From the NCBI GenBank assembly GCA_934589665.1, contig CAKTOJ010000084.1, positions 1 through 7,650 on the forward strand: a stretch of DNA of 7,650 bases, read 5' to 3'. Shown here piece after piece: positions 5,835 through 7,650 of the stretch (the stretch's first letter is position 1; every line of letters starts with the position of its first letter). Both the position numbers and the translations under genes were made by a program. The notes beneath the pieces were generated by a model, which was not told where the DNA came from, did no database searches, and worked only from the letters and a program-made list of their open reading frames with translations. This DNA is from an uncultured Oscillospiraceae bacterium (lineage in GTDB: Bacteria > Bacillota > Clostridia > Oscillospirales > Oscillospiraceae).

Positions 5835-7259
5835 ATGTCCCAAACCGAAAAGCAAAAAGAGGTCGTCATCATTGGCGGCGGTCCGGGAGGCTATGTTGCC
5901 GCGATCCGCGCGGCACAGCTTGGCGGAAAGGTTACACTGATTGAAAGAAAGCGGTTGGGAGGCACCTGTCTGAACCGCGGGTGTATTCCCACGAAGGCGC
6001 TGCTGCACGCCTCGGAGTATGCGCAGAGTGCCAGAGAAGCCGCCGCATGCGGCGTGCATGTCGAATTGGAGCGCGTTGACTGGAACGGCGTTTTAGCGTT
6101 CAAGGACTCCATTGTCAACAAGCTTGTCGGTGGTGTAGAGAGCCTGCTGCGTGCCGGAAAAGTCACCGTCATCGAGGGTGAAGCCGCTTTTCTCAAGCCG
6201 AAAACGCTGGAGATCACCAAGCCCGACGGTTCCCATGAGATCATGGAGGCCGACCACATCATCCTTGCAACCGGCAGCGTACCCGTCATGCCGCCCATTG
6301 AGGGTCTGCGGGAGAGCCGGTACGTCATCGACTCAACCGGCGCGCTGACGATGGAAAAGCTGCCAGCGTCCATGCTCGTGATCGGCGGCGGCGTGATCGG
6401 TCTGGAAATGGCCTGCGCGCTACAGGCGCTCGGCTGCCAGATCACCATTGCCGAAGCACTTCCCCGCCTTGCCCCCACAATGGACGGAGAGCTCTCCGCG
6501 CAGTTCGGCAAGGTTCTCGAATCCTATGGCGTGCGCTTCCTGCTTGAGCACAAGGTCGTGCGCATCACGGACGGCGAAACATCCGCAAAGGTCACGCTGG
6601 AGCACAATGGTGAGACGGTCGAGGTCGAAGCAGAGAGCGTGCTCTGCGCCGTCGGCCGCAGGCCGAGCATCGACGGTCTCAACGCAGAGGCGGGCGGCAT
6701 CGCCTGCGAACGCGGCCGCGTTCTCGTCAACGAGTATCAGGAAACCAATATCCCCGGCGTATACGCCATCGGCGACTGCGTGGGGCAGATCATGCTCGCG
6801 CACACTGCCTCCGCACAGGGCGAGGCCGCGGCGGAAAACATTTTCGGTGAGCGCACCGCCTATCAGCCCGCCTGTGTTCCCTCCGGCATTTACGGCTTTG
6901 TCGAGCTTGGCGGCGTCGGCATGACGGAGGAGGAGGTCAAAGCCGCCAGCACTGCCTACCACGTCGGCCGCTTCCCCCTCTCCGGCAACGGCCGCGCGCT
7001 CATCGCCGACGGCGGCGTCGGCATGGTCAAGGTCCTCATCGGAGATGAGCTCGGCGAGCTGCTCGGCGTCCACATTCTCGGACCGAACGCGATCGAGCTG
7101 CTCGGCGAGGCAGCCATGGCGATCTCCATGGAGGCGACCGTCGACGAGCTGATTCACACAATCCACGCGCACCCGACCGTAACGGAGGCGATCCGCGAAG
7201 CGGCGCTCGCCGCGGAGGGCCGCGCGATCCACATGCCAAATAAAGCGAAAAAGAGGTGA
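5835..7259 (+). CDS. lpdA: Dihydrolipoyl dehydrogenase (E3 component)
   Basis: A 474-residue FAD- and NAD-dependent disulfide oxidoreductase that reoxidises the dihydrolipoyl groups of a 2-oxoacid or acetoin dehydrogenase complex and makes NADH. The ATG at 5835 has GGAGG 6 nt upstream. Domains in order: FAD-binding GGGPGG (14-19), redox-active disulfide Cys45/Cys50 in GGTCLNRGCIPTKAL, NAD-binding GGGVIGLEMA (184-193), second FAD motif GVYAIGDCVG (308-317), and the dimerisation domain ending in HAHPTVTE with the catalytic pair His446/Glu451. There is no N-terminal lipoyl domain, so length is standard. One oddity: the usual Y-T-x-P-E segment at the start of the dimerisation domain reads IYGFVELGGVG (352-362), without the proline. 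Its stop codon overlaps the ribosome binding site of the E1 alpha gene, showing an operon dedicated to one complex. Glycine cleavage is a less likely partner given the adjacent E1. Confidence 0.96.
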   Translation: MSQTEKQKEVVIIGGGPGGYVAAIRAAQLGGKVTLIERKRLGGTCLNRGCIPTKALLHASEYAQSAREAAACGVHVELERVDWNGVLAFKDSIVNKLVGGVESLLRAGKVTVIEGEAAFLKPKTLEITKPDGSHEIMEADHIILATGSVPVMPPIEGLRESRYVIDSTGALTMEKLPASMLVIGGGVIGLEMACALQALGCQITIAEALPRLAPTMDGELSAQFGKVLESYGVRFLLEHKVVRITDGETSAKVTLEHNGETVEVEAESVLCAVGRRPSIDGLNAEAGGIACERGRVLVNEYQETNIPGVYAIGDCVGQIMLAHTASAQGEAAAENIFGERTAYQPACVPSGIYGFVELGGVGMTEEEVKAASTAYHVGRFPLSGNGRALIADGGVGMVKVLIGDELGELLGVHILGPNAIELLGEAAMAISMEATVDELIHTIHAHPTVTEAIREAALAAEGRAIHMPNKAKKR

Positions 7260-7265
7260 GTTTCC

Positions 7266-7650
7266 TTGGAATACAGAAAGGATTATAAAGAACTCGGTCT
7301 GACGCGGGAAGATCTGGTCGAAATGTACCTCACCATGAATCTGATCCGCAATTTTGAGCTGACCGCTGTTGACTATTTCAAAAAGGGCATCGTCATCGGC
7401 AACATGCATATGTATGTCGGCGAAGAGGCCACAGCCACCGGCATCTGCCGCGCGCTCACGCGTGAGGACTACATCGCTTCGACGCACCGCTGCGACGGCC
7501 ACCTTATCGCCAAGGGCGCGGACATCAATGCCATGATGGCCGAGCTGATGGGCAAGCAGGAGGGCAACTGCGGCGGCCGTGCCGGCAAAATGCATCAGGC
7601 TGCGCCCGAGGTCGGCTTCATGAGCGCCAACGGCATCGTCGGTTCTTCTC
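7266..7650 (+). CDS. Thiamine-diphosphate-dependent dehydrogenase E1 alpha subunit, acetoin dehydrogenase-like (partial)
   Basis: The first 128 residues of a protein usually ~320-340 long, cut by the right edge. The start is TTG at 7266, with AGGTGA overlapping the lpdA stop (7257-7259) and 6 nt of spacing; no ATG lies early enough to keep the conserved N-terminus. The family pattern is clear: an initial helix (MYLTMNLIRNFE), NMHMYVGEEATATGIC, STHRCDGHLIAKG (72-84), MMAELMGK and ANGIVG (121-126). The ANGIVG wording and STHR...GHxIAKG are closest to acetoin dehydrogenase AcoA; pyruvate dehydrogenase E1 alpha is the alternative. Two conserved places differ: Asp77 stands where E1 alpha proteins have His in R-x-H-G, and GGRAGKMH (103-110) replaces GKGGSMH. 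With an E1 beta and a lipoyl E2, expected just outside the window, it would decarboxylate or cleave its substrate and pass the acyl group to E2 and CoA. Substrate remains open. Confidence 0.88.
   Translation, partial: MEYRKDYKELGLTREDLVEMYLTMNLIRNFELTAVDYFKKGIVIGNMHMYVGEEATATGICRALTREDYIASTHRCDGHLIAKGADINAMMAELMGKQEGNCGGRAGKMHQAAPEVGFMSANGIVGSS

Noticed and set aside
6420..7595. 391-codon minus-strand open frame antisense to lpdA and E1 alpha
   Set aside because: It spans the junction of two clear genes and shows the same antisense-type composition without motifs.
1..7650. CRISPR arrays, insertion sequences, tRNA/rRNA genes, phage or attachment sites
   Set aside because: None seen: no regularly spaced repeats, no transposase-like frame with terminal inverted repeats and no tRNA-like cloverleaf were noticed on either strand.

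Overview
The window looks like chromosomal DNA of an anaerobic member of the Bacillota, probably a gut-type clostridium; Oscillospirales is a guess. The reasons are GC-rich coding sequence next to very AT-rich promoter regions, strong AGGAGG-type ribosome binding sites, sigma-A promoters with TATAAT boxes, GC-stem/T-tract terminators, TTG start codons, and fermentation-type dehydrogenases. The assignment is inference; no rRNA or other marker gene is present.

Layout. (1) Positions 2602 down to 1, minus strand: the first three genes of a V/A-type ATPase operon, in the order subunit E, a DUF2764 protein, and catalytic subunit A, which runs off the left edge. Gene order and motifs match the compact ATPase lineage known from Chlamydia, spirochaetes and Bacteroidetes, not the archaeal/Thermus/Enterococcus type. 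(2) About 2603-3010: an intergenic stretch with a weak promoter for the ATPase operon and a strong terminator for the next gene. (3) 4447 down to 3011, minus strand: a CoA-acylating aldehyde dehydrogenase of the sulfoacetaldehyde/succinate-semialdehyde dehydrogenase type, with an unusual cluster of five cysteines around the active site. (4) 4448-4667: a compact divergent control region with two sigma-A-type promoters and a perfect 15-bp T-N11-A dyad about 62-64 bp from each predicted transcription start, the classic LysR-regulator site. (5) 4668-5597, plus: the LysR-type regulator, followed by a clear terminator. (6) 5642-5834: a very AT-rich leader with palindromes, probably the promoter region of the next operon. 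(7) 5835-7259, plus: dihydrolipoyl dehydrogenase (E3), then from 7266 to the right edge the start of a thiamine-diphosphate-dependent E1 alpha subunit most like acetoin dehydrogenase, with non-consensus residues at conserved active-site positions.

How the genes may work together. The ATPase genes are probably unrelated to the rest. The LysR regulator most likely controls the divergent aldehyde dehydrogenase and itself. The E3-E1 alpha operon downstream should encode an acetoin-dehydrogenase-like or other 2-oxoacid-dehydrogenase-like complex. If it does cleave acetoin, it would release acetaldehyde, which the CoA-acylating aldehyde dehydrogenase could convert to acetyl-CoA. This link is a hypothesis based on position and family chemistry. 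Nothing in the window is a clearly new system. The most distinctive items are the altered E1 alpha motifs, the cysteine-rich aldehyde dehydrogenase active site, the well-placed LysR operator, and the chlamydial-type ATPase in what looks like a clostridial genome.
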